From NCBI GenBank assembly GCA_030149325.1, contig JASBRS010000006.1, positions 1 to 45,137 on the forward strand: a DNA stretch of 45,137 bases, read 5' to 3'. Made by a program: the position numbers and the translations under genes. This stretch comes from Deinococci bacterium. Its GTDB lineage: Bacteria > Deinococcota > Deinococci > Deinococcales > Trueperaceae. Of this stretch, positions 8,841-16,041 are shown piece by piece (within the stretch, counting starts at the first letter, position 1; each line of letters starts with the position of its first letter). The notes below the pieces were generated by a model. That model was not told the DNA's origin, did not search any database, and saw nothing but the letters and a program-made list of their open reading frames with translations.

Positions 8841-8846
8841 AGGATA
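8841..8846 (-). promoter_or_regulatory. Leaderless promoter -10 (TATCCT) for moaA
   Basis: TATCCT on the minus strand, 6 nt before the ATG at 8834; no ribosome-binding site between them and no molybdenum-cofactor riboswitch-sized leader is possible. Confidence 0.55.
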
Positions 8847-9036
8847 GCCCAGCCCCTCGCCGGGCGCCTCCCGCTCCCGTCACGGACGGGCGGGCGCGGC
8901 AGGCGGGCTCGCGATGGCGCCGGAGCCCGACCAGGGCGTGCCCGGCTCGCTCGCTGGCGGTGCGACGGGGGCCGCCGCACCCCGACGATGAAGGCCGATT
9001 CGGGGACATCTCACGCCCTCGGAGGACCGGCTCGCC

Positions 9037-9100
9037 TAGCATGGCGGCGCCCGCCCGCAACGCGACGCCCGGTTGCGATGCGACCGCCCTCGACGGGCGG
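9037..9100 (+). promoter_or_regulatory. Putative promoter and hairpin leader of the lipoprotein gene
   Basis: A TAGCAT -10-like box (9037-9042) precedes a leader with two perfect 6-bp stems, CGCAAC/GTTGCG (9056-9061/9072-9077) and CCGCCC/GGGCGG (9084-9089/9095-9100). The Shine-Dalgarno GGAGG follows at 9106-9110. Between 8847 and 9036 I see no gene. Confidence 0.4.
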
Positions 9101-9117
9101 GGATCGGAGGCTCGATC

Positions 9118-9549
9118 GTGCGTCTTGACCTGCACCCCGACTTGCGCCAGCGCTCCGCCCTCGTGCTCGTGGCCCTCGCGCTCCCGCTGCTCCTGGCCGG
9201 CTGCAGCGTGACCTTCCGGCCCGGTACGCCGGCGCCGGTGAGCGTGGGGAACGCCAACCTCATCGTGTGGGCCCAACTCGGGCTGCGCTTCTCGCTGCCC
9301 GGGGTGGTGGTGATCTCGCGCCGCGACTCGGAGCACCACCACGACGCCGTGGTCTCTAGCTCCCACTCGCTGCGGCACGTCTACGACGACGTCGACGGCC
9401 AGATGCGCGACGATGGCTGGCGACGCCAGAGCTACCGGGAGGAGCACGGCCGGGTGGTGGCCGTCTACGTGCGCGCCGGCCGGGTCGCGCAACTCACGGT
9501 GGCCGACGAGGGCGCCAGCGGGCGCTACCGCATCCACATCGACGATTGA
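9118..9549 (+). CDS. Small lipoprotein of unknown function
   Basis: I do not recognise the family. The 143-residue product has a lipoprotein signal: basic N-terminus, hydrophobic core, and a lipobox LLAGC that would put the lipidated Cys near residue 26. The mature part has a His-rich SEHHHDA patch near residue 73 and a C-terminal half of alternating polar/hydrophobic residues ending YRIHIDD, suggesting a small beta-rich domain. GTG 9118 is chosen because GGAGG lies 7 nt upstream; the in-frame ATG at 9073 falls inside the leader hairpins. It is probably anchored to a membrane facing the periplasm. Confidence 0.7.
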   Translation: MRLDLHPDLRQRSALVLVALALPLLLAGCSVTFRPGTPAPVSVGNANLIVWAQLGLRFSLPGVVVISRRDSEHHHDAVVSSSHSLRHVYDDVDGQMRDDGWRRQSYREEHGRVVAVYVRAGRVAQLTVADEGASGRYRIHIDD

Positions 9550-9579
9550 GCCCGGCGCCGGTCGCGGCGCGCCGGCTCA
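9547..9579. terminator. Bidirectional hairpin holding both stop codons of a convergent pair
   Basis: TGAGCC (9547-9552) pairs with GGCTCA (9574-9579), with further GC pairing inside. The first arm contains the lipoprotein TGA; the second contains the TGA of the minus-strand small gene. Confidence 0.5.
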
Positions 9580-9828
9580 GGGCACGTCGGGCGGGCCTTC
9601 GCGCCAGCCGCCGTCCGGTCCGCCGTGCCAGTGCGCCTCGCCCTCCGGCCGCGTGGCCAGCGCCTCCTCGACCGCCGCGAAGGGCACGCGGTAGGCGAAG
9701 CGCGTCTTCAGGTACCACACCTCGAGGGCGTGGCGTCGCGCGCCGGCGTCGCGGGGCCCGAGCCGATCGAGCGCCTGCGACGCCCGGTTGACGGCCAGGT
9801 CGAAGAGACGGTCACGGGCGACGGCCAC
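9577..9828 (-). CDS. Small conserved-looking protein downstream of tyrA, function unknown
   Basis: 83 residues, not recognised. The N-terminal half is helical and basic (RDRLFDLAVNRASQALDRLG), followed by a Trp/Tyr-containing segment (EVWYLKTRFAYRVPF) and a Pro/Gly-rich tail. The GTG start at 9828 lies 3 nt after the tyrA stop with GGCGGG upstream, so it would be co-translated with tyrA. Support for it being real comes from the gap-filling position and from its stop codon lying in the arm of the convergent terminator hairpin. Confidence 0.5.
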   Translation of the reverse strand: MAVARDRLFDLAVNRASQALDRLGPRDAGARRHALEVWYLKTRFAYRVPFAAVEEALATRPEGEAHWHGGPDGGWREGPPDVP

Positions 9829-9831
9829 GGC

Positions 9832-10962
9832 TCACCCGCCGTTGCGGCTGCGCGCCTCGTATCCCGCCGCTTCCAGGGCGTTCCGGGCACGCGCCAGCGC
9901 CTCTTCCGACTCCAGCGCGATGCGCACGGCGCCGCCGCTATCGCGGATGCCGAGCACCTCGAGGTCCTTGATGTTGACCTCGGCGTCGCCCAGCGCCTTG
10001 GTGATGCGTGCGAACTCGCCGGGCCGGTCGGGCACGGCGATGACGAGCTCGTGGCGAGCCGGAAGGAGGCTGCGCCGGACGATCGGGATGGCGTCGCGCA
10101 CGCGCTTGACGGCCTCGGCCCGGTCGAGCAGGCCGTCGTCGTCGTCGATGAGGTCCTCGACGCGCTCGAGCTCGGCGCGGAACGAGCGCATCGCCGCGCG
10201 CACCGCCTCGCGGTTGCCGGCGATCATGTCGCGGCTCATGCGGGGGCTGCCCGAGGCCACCCGCGTCAGGTCGCGGAAGCCGCCGGCGGCGAGCAGCATG
10301 GTGAGCTCGCGCTCGTCGCCGCTCCCCACCAGGGTGGTGAGCGCCACCGCCACCAGGTACGGCAGGTGGCTGACGGTCGCGACCAGGCGGTCGTGACGCT
10401 CGGGCGACACCTGCAGCGTGCGGGCGCCGAGCGCCGCCACGAACGCCTCGACGGCGTCGACCGCCGCGGGCTCGGTGCGCTCGTCGGGGGTCAGCACCCA
10501 CACCGCGTTCTCGAGCAGGGCGGCGTCGGCGTGGACGACGCCGGCGCGGTCGCTGCCCGCCATGGGGTGGCCGCCGACGAAGCGCAGGTCGCGCAGCGCC
10601 TCGACCACCTCGGCCTTGACGCTGCCGACGTCGGTCACGAGGGCGTCGGCGCGCAGGTAGGGGGCCATGGCCCGGGCCAGCGGCACGATCGACTTGGCCG
10701 GCGTGGCGAGCACCACCAGGTCGGCCTCGCCCAGCCAGGGGCCGGGCTCGAGCCGCCCCTCGTCGATCACCCCCAGGCCCCGAGCCGCATCGAGCGCCGC
10801 GGGATCGAGGTCGATGCCCACCACGCGCCGCGCCAGGAAGCGCTGCCGCACCCCCAGGCCCACCGAGCCGCCGATGAGCCCCACGCCGGCGATGACGAGG
10901 GTGTCGACCAGGGGGGCCGGTCGTCCGGAGCCGCCTGCAGGCCGCGGGCCGTCCGGGCGCAC
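9832..10962 (-). CDS. tyrA: Prephenate dehydrogenase with C-terminal ACT domain
   Basis: Converts prephenate to 4-hydroxyphenylpyruvate with NAD(P)+, the committed step to tyrosine. 376 residues: Rossmann motif GVGLIGGSVG near the N-terminus, the conserved GGHPMAGSD active-site loop in the middle, the helical dimerisation region, then an ACT domain (about the last 70 residues, HELVIAVPDRPGEFARI) expected to bind tyrosine for feedback control. GTG 10962 begins one base after the aroF stop; no ATG lies closer, and the roughly 18-residue N-terminal extension is not conserved, so the exact start is uncertain. It forms an operon with aroF. Confidence 0.9.
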   Translation of the reverse strand: MRPDGPRPAGGSGRPAPLVDTLVIAGVGLIGGSVGLGVRQRFLARRVVGIDLDPAALDAARGLGVIDEGRLEPGPWLGEADLVVLATPAKSIVPLARAMAPYLRADALVTDVGSVKAEVVEALRDLRFVGGHPMAGSDRAGVVHADAALLENAVWVLTPDERTEPAAVDAVEAFVAALGARTLQVSPERHDRLVATVSHLPYLVAVALTTLVGSGDERELTMLLAAGGFRDLTRVASGSPRMSRDMIAGNREAVRAAMRSFRAELERVEDLIDDDDGLLDRAEAVKRVRDAIPIVRRSLLPARHELVIAVPDRPGEFARITKALGDAEVNIKDLEVLGIRDSGGAVRIALESEEALARARNALEAAGYEARSRNGG

Positions 10963-10963
10963 G

Positions 10964-11980
10964 CTACAGCGTCTTCCCGAGCGCCGCCACCACGCCCTTG
11001 AGCCGCGGCATGAGCTCCCCGAACTCGCGGTCGTCGAGCTGCTGCGCGGCATCGGAGCGGGCCTCCTCCGGGCGCGCGTGCACCTCCACGATGAGGCCGT
11101 CGGCCCCTGCCGCGGCGGCGGCCAGCGCCAGCGACGGCACCAGGCTGCGTCGGCCCGCGGCGTGGCTGGGGTCGACCCATACCGGCAGGTGCGTCAGCTC
11201 CTTGAGGACCGGCACGGCGCTGACGTCGAGGGTGAAGCGCGTGGAGGTCTCGAAGGTGCGGATGCCCCGTTCGCACAGCACCACGTTGGGGTTGCCCTGG
11301 CTGAGGATGTACTCCGCCGCCTGCAGGTACTCGGCGATGGAGGTCGACATGCCGCGCTTGAACAGCACCGGCTTGGCGGCGCGGCCGACCTCGGCGAGCA
11401 GCGCGAAGTTCTGGGTGTTGCGGGCGCCGATCTGCAGCATGTCGGCGGTGCCCGCCACGGTCTCGACCAGCTCCGGCGAGGTGACCTCGGTGACGATGGG
11501 CATGCCGGTGTCGGCGCGGGCCTCGGCGAGCAGTGCCAAGCCCTCCTCGCCCAGCCCCTGGAAGGCGTAGGGGCTGGTGCGGGGCTTGAAGGCGCCGCCG
11601 CGCAGCACGCGCGCACCGTGACGCCGGGCGATGTCGGCGGCGGCGGCGAGCTGGTCGCGGCTCTCGACGCCGCAGGGACCGGCGGCCACCACGAAGGCGC
11701 CGTTGCCGATGGCGACGTCGCCGACCATCACGCGTGAGTCGTCGTGGCGGAACTCGCGCGACGCCAGCTTGTAGGGCTTGGTGATCCGCACCACCGTCTC
11801 CACCCCCGCCAGGGCGCTGAGGTGCTCGCGCACCTCTTCGGTGGGGGCGGGGCCGATGGCCCCGATCAGGGTGCGCTGCTCGCCCTCGCTGACGTGGGGG
11901 GTGAAGCCCAGCGAGCGGACCTCACCGAGCACGCGTTCGATGGCCTCGTCCGAGGCCTCCTTCTTCATCACCACGACCAT
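10964..11980 (-). CDS. aroF: 3-deoxy-7-phosphoheptulonate synthase (DAHP synthase, type I-beta)
   Basis: First enzyme of the shikimate pathway, condensing PEP and erythrose 4-phosphate. 338 residues with an N-terminal ferredoxin-like regulatory domain (about 1-75), as in Thermotoga-type enzymes that bind Tyr/Phe, followed by the barrel: VAAGPCGVES, GGAFKPRTSPYAFQG, QIGARNTQNF, FKRGMS, and the metal-binding WVDPSHAAG near the end. The ATG at 11980 has AGGAGG (11990-11995) 9 nt upstream. It is the first gene of aroF-tyrA-small ORF, and the 257-nt upstream region carries the candidate leader-peptide control element described separately. Confidence 0.95.
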   Translation of the reverse strand: MVVVMKKEASDEAIERVLGEVRSLGFTPHVSEGEQRTLIGAIGPAPTEEVREHLSALAGVETVVRITKPYKLASREFRHDDSRVMVGDVAIGNGAFVVAAGPCGVESRDQLAAAADIARRHGARVLRGGAFKPRTSPYAFQGLGEEGLALLAEARADTGMPIVTEVTSPELVETVAGTADMLQIGARNTQNFALLAEVGRAAKPVLFKRGMSTSIAEYLQAAEYILSQGNPNVVLCERGIRTFETSTRFTLDVSAVPVLKELTHLPVWVDPSHAAGRRSLVPSLALAAAAAGADGLIVEVHARPEEARSDAAQQLDDREFGELMPRLKGVVAALGKTL

Positions 11981-11995
11981 GCTGCCTTGCCTCCT

Positions 11996-12060
11996 GTCGT
12001 CGGGATCCCGGGATCGGGATCCAGTGGTTCCGGGGTGGACCGGCGAGCCCCGCGGACGAC
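11996..12060 (-). promoter_or_regulatory. aroF leader RNA hairpins, mutually exclusive with pairing to the leader ORF end
   Basis: On the minus strand GGATCCCG (12022-12015), a 4-nt loop and CGGGATCC (12010-12003) form a perfect 8-bp hairpin. The same downstream strand (12011-12004) can instead pair perfectly over 8 bp with GATCCCGG at 12099-12092, which overlaps the leader ORF stop. An outer pairing GTCGTC (12060-12055) with GACGAC (12001-11996) sits directly before the AGGAGG of aroF. No T-run follows, so control of translation or of Rho access is more likely than intrinsic termination. Confidence 0.5.
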
Positions 12061-12097
12061 GCGAGCTGGCGTGATGCGGACTTCCTTGTCTCCGGGA

Positions 12098-12187
12098 TCA
12101 GCCTGCCGCCACGAGGGTGCCTGGGTTGGGACGGACGTAGCCATAGCCATCGTCCACGGCATCACCCCCTCGCGGCTGGAAGGTCAT
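12098..12187 (-). CDS. Candidate leaderless leader peptide of the aroF-tyrA operon
   Basis: A 29-codon reading frame begins at the ATG at 12187, exactly 7 nt after the TACACT -10, matching the leaderless spacing of other genes in the window. The encoded peptide contains Phe at position 3 and G-Y-G-Y at 14-17, that is two closely spaced Tyr codons (TAT, TAC), upstream of an operon for tyrosine synthesis. Its TGA (12098-12100) lies next to the strand that can pair with the hairpin at 12003-12022. Only three aromatic codons are present, fewer than in classical attenuators, so regulation is inference. Confidence 0.45.
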   Translation of the reverse strand: MTFQPRGGDAVDDGYGYVRPNPGTLVAAG

Positions 12188-12194
12188 GGAGGGG

Positions 12195-12222
12195 AGTGTA
12201 CCAGAACGGCGGGGCCTGTCAA
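12195..12222 (-). promoter_or_regulatory. Sigma-70-type promoter of the aroF-tyrA operon
   Basis: Perfect TTGACA (12222-12217), 16-nt spacer, TACACT (12200-12195). It is the best consensus promoter in the window and the only one for which I see a perfect -35. The predicted start of transcription falls at or next to the ATG of the leader ORF. Confidence 0.75.
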
Positions 12223-12237
12223 CCTCGTGGAGCGGGG

Positions 12238-13044
12238 TCAGCGGCCGTCGGTGGCGGCGTTCCTGCCCTCGCCGAGGCCGGCGGTGTCGGCGGCGCCGAC
12301 GCGCTGCCGGCAGGCCTCGACCACCATCCGGAACGGCGTGTGGTGCTCGGGGTGCGTGTCCCACGACATCTCGGGGTGCCACTGGACGGCCACCACGAAG
12401 CCGTCGGGGCCGTCGTCGTCGAGCTCGAGCGCCTCGACCAGGCCGTCGGCGCTGCGGGCGACCACGCGGAGTCCGGCGCCGACGCGGTCGACCGCCTGGT
12501 GGTGGAAGCTGTTGATGCGCAGCCGGTCGACTCCGAACGCCGTCGCCAGGCGCGAGCCCGGCTCGAGCTCGACGCGCTGCAGCGGGGCGCCGGTGAGGTC
12601 GCGTTGCAGATGCTGCTCGGTGCCGGCCACGGCCGGCACGTGCTGGTGCAGGCTGCCGCCGTGGGCGACGTTGACGAGCTGGATGCCGCGGCAGATCCCC
12701 AAGACCGGCTTCCCGCGCTCGCGGAAGGCACGGTAGAGCGCCAGCTCGAAGGCGTCGCGCAGGCGATCGACGCTTCCCAGCTCGGGGTGGGGGGCCTGGG
12801 CGTAGCGGTCGGGGTCGATGTCGACGCCGCCGGTGAGCAGCAGGGCATCGGCGCGCTCGGCGTAGACGTCGGCCAGCTCGGGGTCGACGTTGGGCGCCAG
12901 CATCGGCACGCCTCCGGCGCGCGTCAGGGCCAGCGAGTAGTTGTGGCCCTGGATGGTGTCGTTGCGGCGCAGGCCGCGCTCGCGCGGCACGGTGCCGCTC
13001 GTGAGCAGGATGACCGGTCGGGACGCTACGGCGGGATCGAGCAC
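12238..13044 (-). CDS. Class I glutamine amidotransferase, gamma-glutamyl-GABA hydrolase (PuuD-like)
   Basis: 268 residues, cytoplasmic peptidase-C26-like hydrolase. The triad is visible: nucleophile Cys118 in LGICRGIQ, and His223 and Glu225 in VQWHPEM. The LLLTGGVDIDP segment near residue 70 is typical of the PuuD branch that hydrolyses gamma-glutamyl amides. No other putrescine-utilisation gene is near, so the substrate is open. The GTG at 13044 has a TAAGCT -10 six bases upstream (leaderless). Its stop is 16 nt from the -35 of the aroF promoter. Confidence 0.88.
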   Translation of the reverse strand: MLDPAVASRPVILLTSGTVPRERGLRRNDTIQGHNYSLALTRAGGVPMLAPNVDPELADVYAERADALLLTGGVDIDPDRYAQAPHPELGSVDRLRDAFELALYRAFRERGKPVLGICRGIQLVNVAHGGSLHQHVPAVAGTEQHLQRDLTGAPLQRVELEPGSRLATAFGVDRLRINSFHHQAVDRVGAGLRVVARSADGLVEALELDDDGPDGFVVAVQWHPEMSWDTHPEHHTPFRMVVEACRQRVGAADTAGLGEGRNAATDGR

Positions 13045-13050
13045 GGGCCG

Positions 13051-13056
13051 AGCTTA
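13051..13056 (-). promoter_or_regulatory. Leaderless promoter -10 (TAAGCT) for the amidotransferase gene
   Basis: TAAGCT on the minus strand followed by 6 nt and the GTG start at 13044. Confidence 0.5.
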
Positions 13057-13080
13057 CCGCGTCGCGTCGCGGCGTGCCCG

Positions 13081-13120
13081 CTCGGGCCCGACGTGGCCCT
13101 GGGGCCCGGCCGGGCCCGAG
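13081..13120 (-). terminator. Terminator-like 10-bp inverted repeat after modB
   Basis: Perfect arms CTCGGGCCCG (13081-13090) and CGGGCCCGAG (13111-13120) with further GC pairing in the 20-nt spacer, just after the modB stop codon. No T-run. Confidence 0.45.
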
Positions 13121-13130
13121 CCTCGGGAGC

Positions 13131-13910
13131 TCAGGCCGCGCGCGTGAGCCGCCGGAACAGCAGCAGCAGGCCGAACGCCGCCAGCGTGAGGATCGCCCCC
13201 ATCGCCAGGGCGGCGTCGAGGTTGCGCTCGAGCTCGGCGTAGATGGCCAGCGGCATGGTCTGGGTCCGGCCGGCCAGGCTCCCGGCCACCACGATGGTGG
13301 CCCCGAACTCCCCCAGGGCGCGGGTCCAGGTGAGCACGCACCCCTCCAGGAAGGCGGGCAGCGTGAGCGGCAGGGTGACGCGCCGGAAGGTGCGGAGGCG
13401 GCTGGCGTGCAGGGTCACGGCGGCGGCCTCGAGGCTGGGCGGCGTCGATCGGAAGGCGGCCTTCATGCTGCGCACGTAGAGCGGGCTGGCGACGAACAGC
13501 TGGGCCAGCACCACGGCGGTGCTGGTGAACGCCACGTGGACCCCCAGGGCGGCCAGCGGCGCGCCCAGCAGGCCGCGCCGCCCCAGCAGCAGGAGCAGTC
13601 CCAGCCCCGCCACCACCGGCGGCAGCACCAGCGGCAGGTCGAGCAGCGCCTCCAGCAGCGCCTTGCCCCGGAAGCGGGTGCGCGCCAGCAGGTAGGCCAC
13701 GGGCGTCCCGAACAGGACGGTGGCGGCCAGGCTGACGGCGGTGGTCGCGAGGCTCAGGCGCAGCGCCGTGGCGACGGTGGGGTCGAGCAGGGCGCCGAAG
13801 AAGGCGGGGCGTGCCGCCCGTGCCAGCAGCGCCAGCGTCGGCAGCACCAGCAGCACCATGAGGGCGAGGCCACTGCCGACCAGCAGGCCGGTGGGGAGGC
13901 GGGTGCGCAC
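13131..13910 (-). CDS. modB: Molybdate ABC transporter permease
   Basis: 259-residue inner-membrane permease with about five to six hydrophobic segments. The cytoplasmic ABC-docking EAA loop is seen as LEAAAVTLHASRLRTFRRVTLPL-like sequence around residues 160-182, with the expected glycine position occupied by an alanine/serine stretch. ALGEFGATIVVAGS near residue 205 is characteristic of ModB/CysT-type permeases. The GTG start at 13910 is 4 nt after the modA stop, so the two are one operon. The ATPase ModC is not downstream; the next gene belongs to another family. Confidence 0.9.
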   Translation of the reverse strand: MRTRLPTGLLVGSGLALMVLLVLPTLALLARAARPAFFGALLDPTVATALRLSLATTAVSLAATVLFGTPVAYLLARTRFRGKALLEALLDLPLVLPPVVAGLGLLLLLGRRGLLGAPLAALGVHVAFTSTAVVLAQLFVASPLYVRSMKAAFRSTPPSLEAAAVTLHASRLRTFRRVTLPLTLPAFLEGCVLTWTRALGEFGATIVVAGSLAGRTQTMPLAIYAELERNLDAALAMGAILTLAAFGLLLLFRRLTRAA

Positions 13911-13914
13911 GTCC

Positions 13915-14676
13915 CTACGGTGGCGGCGCGAAGCCGTAGTCCGCCAGGGCCGCCCGCCCCGGGGCCGACAGCACGAAGGCGCGGAAGGCGTCCGCGAGGT
14001 CGGCGTGGCCGGCGCCCCGGAGGACCACCAGCGGGTACACGATGGCGGGTTGCAGGGCGTCGGGGAGGGGGACGGTCCGCACCCCGGCGAGGCCGCGGGC
14101 GTCGGTGGCGTAGACGATGGCGGCGTCGGCCGCGCCCAGCGCGACCTTGGCCGCGGTCTGCCGCACGTTGGGCTCCCGCGACACCACGTTGGCGCGGATG
14201 CGCTCGACCAGCGCCGTTCCGTAGACGCCCTCGGCGGCGTGCAGCAGCTCGTCGGCGTAGTGGCCCGCGGGCACCTGCGGGGCGGCCAGCACCAGCAGGG
14301 TGCCGGGTCGGGCCAGGTCCTGGAGGTCGCTCACGGACGAGCCCCGTGGCGTCACCAGGACCAGACGGTTGCCTGCGAACGGGGTGGGGGGCGCTGCCTG
14401 CAGACCGGCGTCGGTCACGCGCGCCATCTGGATGGGGTTGGCGCTGGCGAAGACGTCGGCGGGCGCACCCTGCAGGATCTGGGTGGCGAGGGTGGAGGAG
14501 GCGGCGAAGTCGAGGGTGACGTGGACCCCGGGGTGGGCGGACTCGAAGGCCTGGGCGAGCGCCGTGAAGGCGTCGGTCAGGCTCGAGGCCGCGAACACCG
14601 TCAGCCCCTGCGCGAGTGCGAGGTTCGCCGCGGCGACCAGCACGAGCGACGCGGTCCAGCGGAGGAAGCGCGTCAT
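13915..14676 (-). CDS. modA: Molybdate-binding periplasmic protein
   Basis: Solute-binding protein delivering molybdate/tungstate to ModB. 253 residues, with an N-terminal signal peptide (RFLRWTASLVLVAAANLALAQG) ending near residue 23. The mature part begins with LTVFAASSLTDAF, whose serines bind oxyanion in ModA, followed by FAASSTLATQILQGAPADVF. I prefer the ATG at 14676 to the GTG at 14682: a TAGAAT -10 ends 8 nt before 14676 but only 2 nt before the GTG. Divergent from purA. Confidence 0.92.
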   Translation of the reverse strand: MTRFLRWTASLVLVAAANLALAQGLTVFAASSLTDAFTALAQAFESAHPGVHVTLDFAASSTLATQILQGAPADVFASANPIQMARVTDAGLQAAPPTPFAGNRLVLVTPRGSSVSDLQDLARPGTLLVLAAPQVPAGHYADELLHAAEGVYGTALVERIRANVVSREPNVRQTAAKVALGAADAAIVYATDARGLAGVRTVPLPDALQPAIVYPLVVLRGAGHADLADAFRAFVLSAPGRAALADYGFAPPP

Positions 14677-14684
14677 CGTCACGG

Positions 14685-14690
14685 ATTCTA
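14685..14690 (-). promoter_or_regulatory. Leaderless promoter -10 (TAGAAT) for modAB
   Basis: TAGAAT on the minus strand, 8 nt before the modA ATG at 14676; divergent to the purA promoter. No ModE-type operator recognised. Confidence 0.5.
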
Positions 14691-14728
14691 GCAGCCGCCG
14701 GGGCCCGGGAGCGGTTCCGGCGATGTGT

Positions 14729-14784
14729 CATACTGACGCCTGGCCGCGGGCGGCCGGACCCGATCGGGGTCGAGCCCGTCCGGC
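14729..14784 (+). promoter_or_regulatory. purA promoter region and hairpin leader
   Basis: A CATACT -10-like box (14729-14734) is followed by a small stem GGCCG/CGGCC (14742-14755) and a larger stem GCCGGAC/GTCCGGC (14753-14759/14778-14784) enclosing GACCC/GGGTC. The purA Shine-Dalgarno GGGAGG (14790-14795) starts 6 bases after the second stem. Confidence 0.4.
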
Positions 14785-14799
14785 GGCCCGGGAGGCAGC

Positions 14800-16017
14800 A
14801 TGCCGGGAGTGGCGATCCTCGGGGCCCAGTGGGGCGACGAGGGAAAGGGCAAGGTCGTCGATGCGCTGGCGGCCCAGGCGGACTTCGTGGTCCGCTTCTC
14901 CGGAGGCGCCAACGCCGGCCACACGGTGGTCGTGGGGGGCGAGATCTTCAAGCTGCACCACCTGCCGTGCGGCACGCTGCACGACGGCCCGGTGTCGGTG
15001 CTCGGGGGCGGCATGGTGATCGACCCCTGGGCGTTCGTCGAGGAGCTCGATGCGCTGGCGGCGCGGCGCGACCCCGGCGAGGTGTGGATCTCGCACGAGG
15101 CGCACCTGGTGCTGCCGCACCACCGCAAGAACGACGAGGGGGGCGGCTTCGTCGGCACCACCGGTCGCGGCATCGGCCCCGCCTACAGCGACAAGGCTCG
15201 GCGCGTGGGGTTGCGCGCCGGCGATCTGGTCGACGACGGCGTGTTGCGCGAACGGCTGGCGCGCCTGCTCGAGGCCAAACCCAACTCCACCGCGCGCGTC
15301 GGCTGGACCGACGTCGACACCGCCTTCGAGGCGCTGGCGGAGGTGCGCGAGCGGCTGGTGCCGCGCGTGCGCGACACCGGCGCCGAGCTGCGCGAGGCGT
15401 TGCGTGGCGGCCGTCGGGTGCTGTTCGAGGGCGGCCAGGGCACCATGCTCGACCTCACCTACGGCACCTACCCCTTCGTGACCAGCAGCCACCCCACGGT
15501 AGGCGGCATCCTGGTCGGCGCCGGCGTCAGCCACAAGGCGCTCACGGCCGTGCACGGCGTCGTCAAGGCCTTCACCACGCGGGTGGGGCACGGACCGTTC
15601 ATGACCGAGATCGACGACGAGGCGATGGCGCTGAGGTTGCGCGGCAGCGGCTCGAACCAGTGGGACGAGTACGGCACCACCACCGGGCGCCCGCGCCGCG
15701 TGGGCTGGCTCGACCTGGTGCAGCTCCGCTACGCCTGCGAGGTGAACGGCCTCGACGGCCTGGTGGTGACCAAGCTCGACGTGCTCTCGGGGCTCGACAG
15801 CATCAAGGTGTGCGTCGCCTACGACGGCGATTGGCCGGTGTACCGCGAGGTGCCGGGCTGGGGGCCGCTGGAGGGGCTGGGGCGGCGCGACGCGCTGCCG
15901 CGCCAGGTCCTCGACTACCTCGAGCTCATCGAGGAGGCCACCGAGACGCCGGTGGTGATGTTCTCCACCAGCCCGCGCCGCGAGGACACCTTCGGCGAGG
16001 TCCGGTGGGCCTCCTGA
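14800..16017 (+). CDS. purA: Adenylosuccinate synthetase
   Basis: GTP-dependent ligation of IMP and aspartate to adenylosuccinate, the first step from IMP to AMP. 405 residues, about 20-25 shorter than the E. coli enzyme. The GTP-binding N-terminus reads WGDEGKGK (11-18), with FSGGANAGHT next; the IMP-site GTTGRGIGPAY and GTTTGRPRRVGW and the C-terminal VVTKLDVLSGLD are present. ATG 14800 is preceded by GGGAGG. A second gene follows after 24 nt. Confidence 0.97.
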   Translation: MPGVAILGAQWGDEGKGKVVDALAAQADFVVRFSGGANAGHTVVVGGEIFKLHHLPCGTLHDGPVSVLGGGMVIDPWAFVEELDALAARRDPGEVWISHEAHLVLPHHRKNDEGGGFVGTTGRGIGPAYSDKARRVGLRAGDLVDDGVLRERLARLLEAKPNSTARVGWTDVDTAFEALAEVRERLVPRVRDTGAELREALRGGRRVLFEGGQGTMLDLTYGTYPFVTSSHPTVGGILVGAGVSHKALTAVHGVVKAFTTRVGHGPFMTEIDDEAMALRLRGSGSNQWDEYGTTTGRPRRVGWLDLVQLRYACEVNGLDGLVVTKLDVLSGLDSIKVCVAYDGDWPVYREVPGWGPLEGLGRRDALPRQVLDYLELIEEATETPVVMFSTSPRREDTFGEVRWAS

Positions 16018-16041
16018 GCCTGCGGCGCGGCTGAGCCGGCG

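Noticed and set aside
9073-9117. ATG at 9073 as start of the lipoprotein.
   Set aside because: It would put 15 extra residues before the signal peptide, lies in a leader hairpin and lacks a Shine-Dalgarno, while GTG 9118 has GGAGG at 7 nt.
12098-12382. A 94-codon minus-strand frame extending the aroF leader ORF upstream into the amidotransferase gene.
   Set aside because: The extension overlaps the end of the amidotransferase in another frame and crosses the aroF promoter; only the ATG at 12187 fits the promoter.
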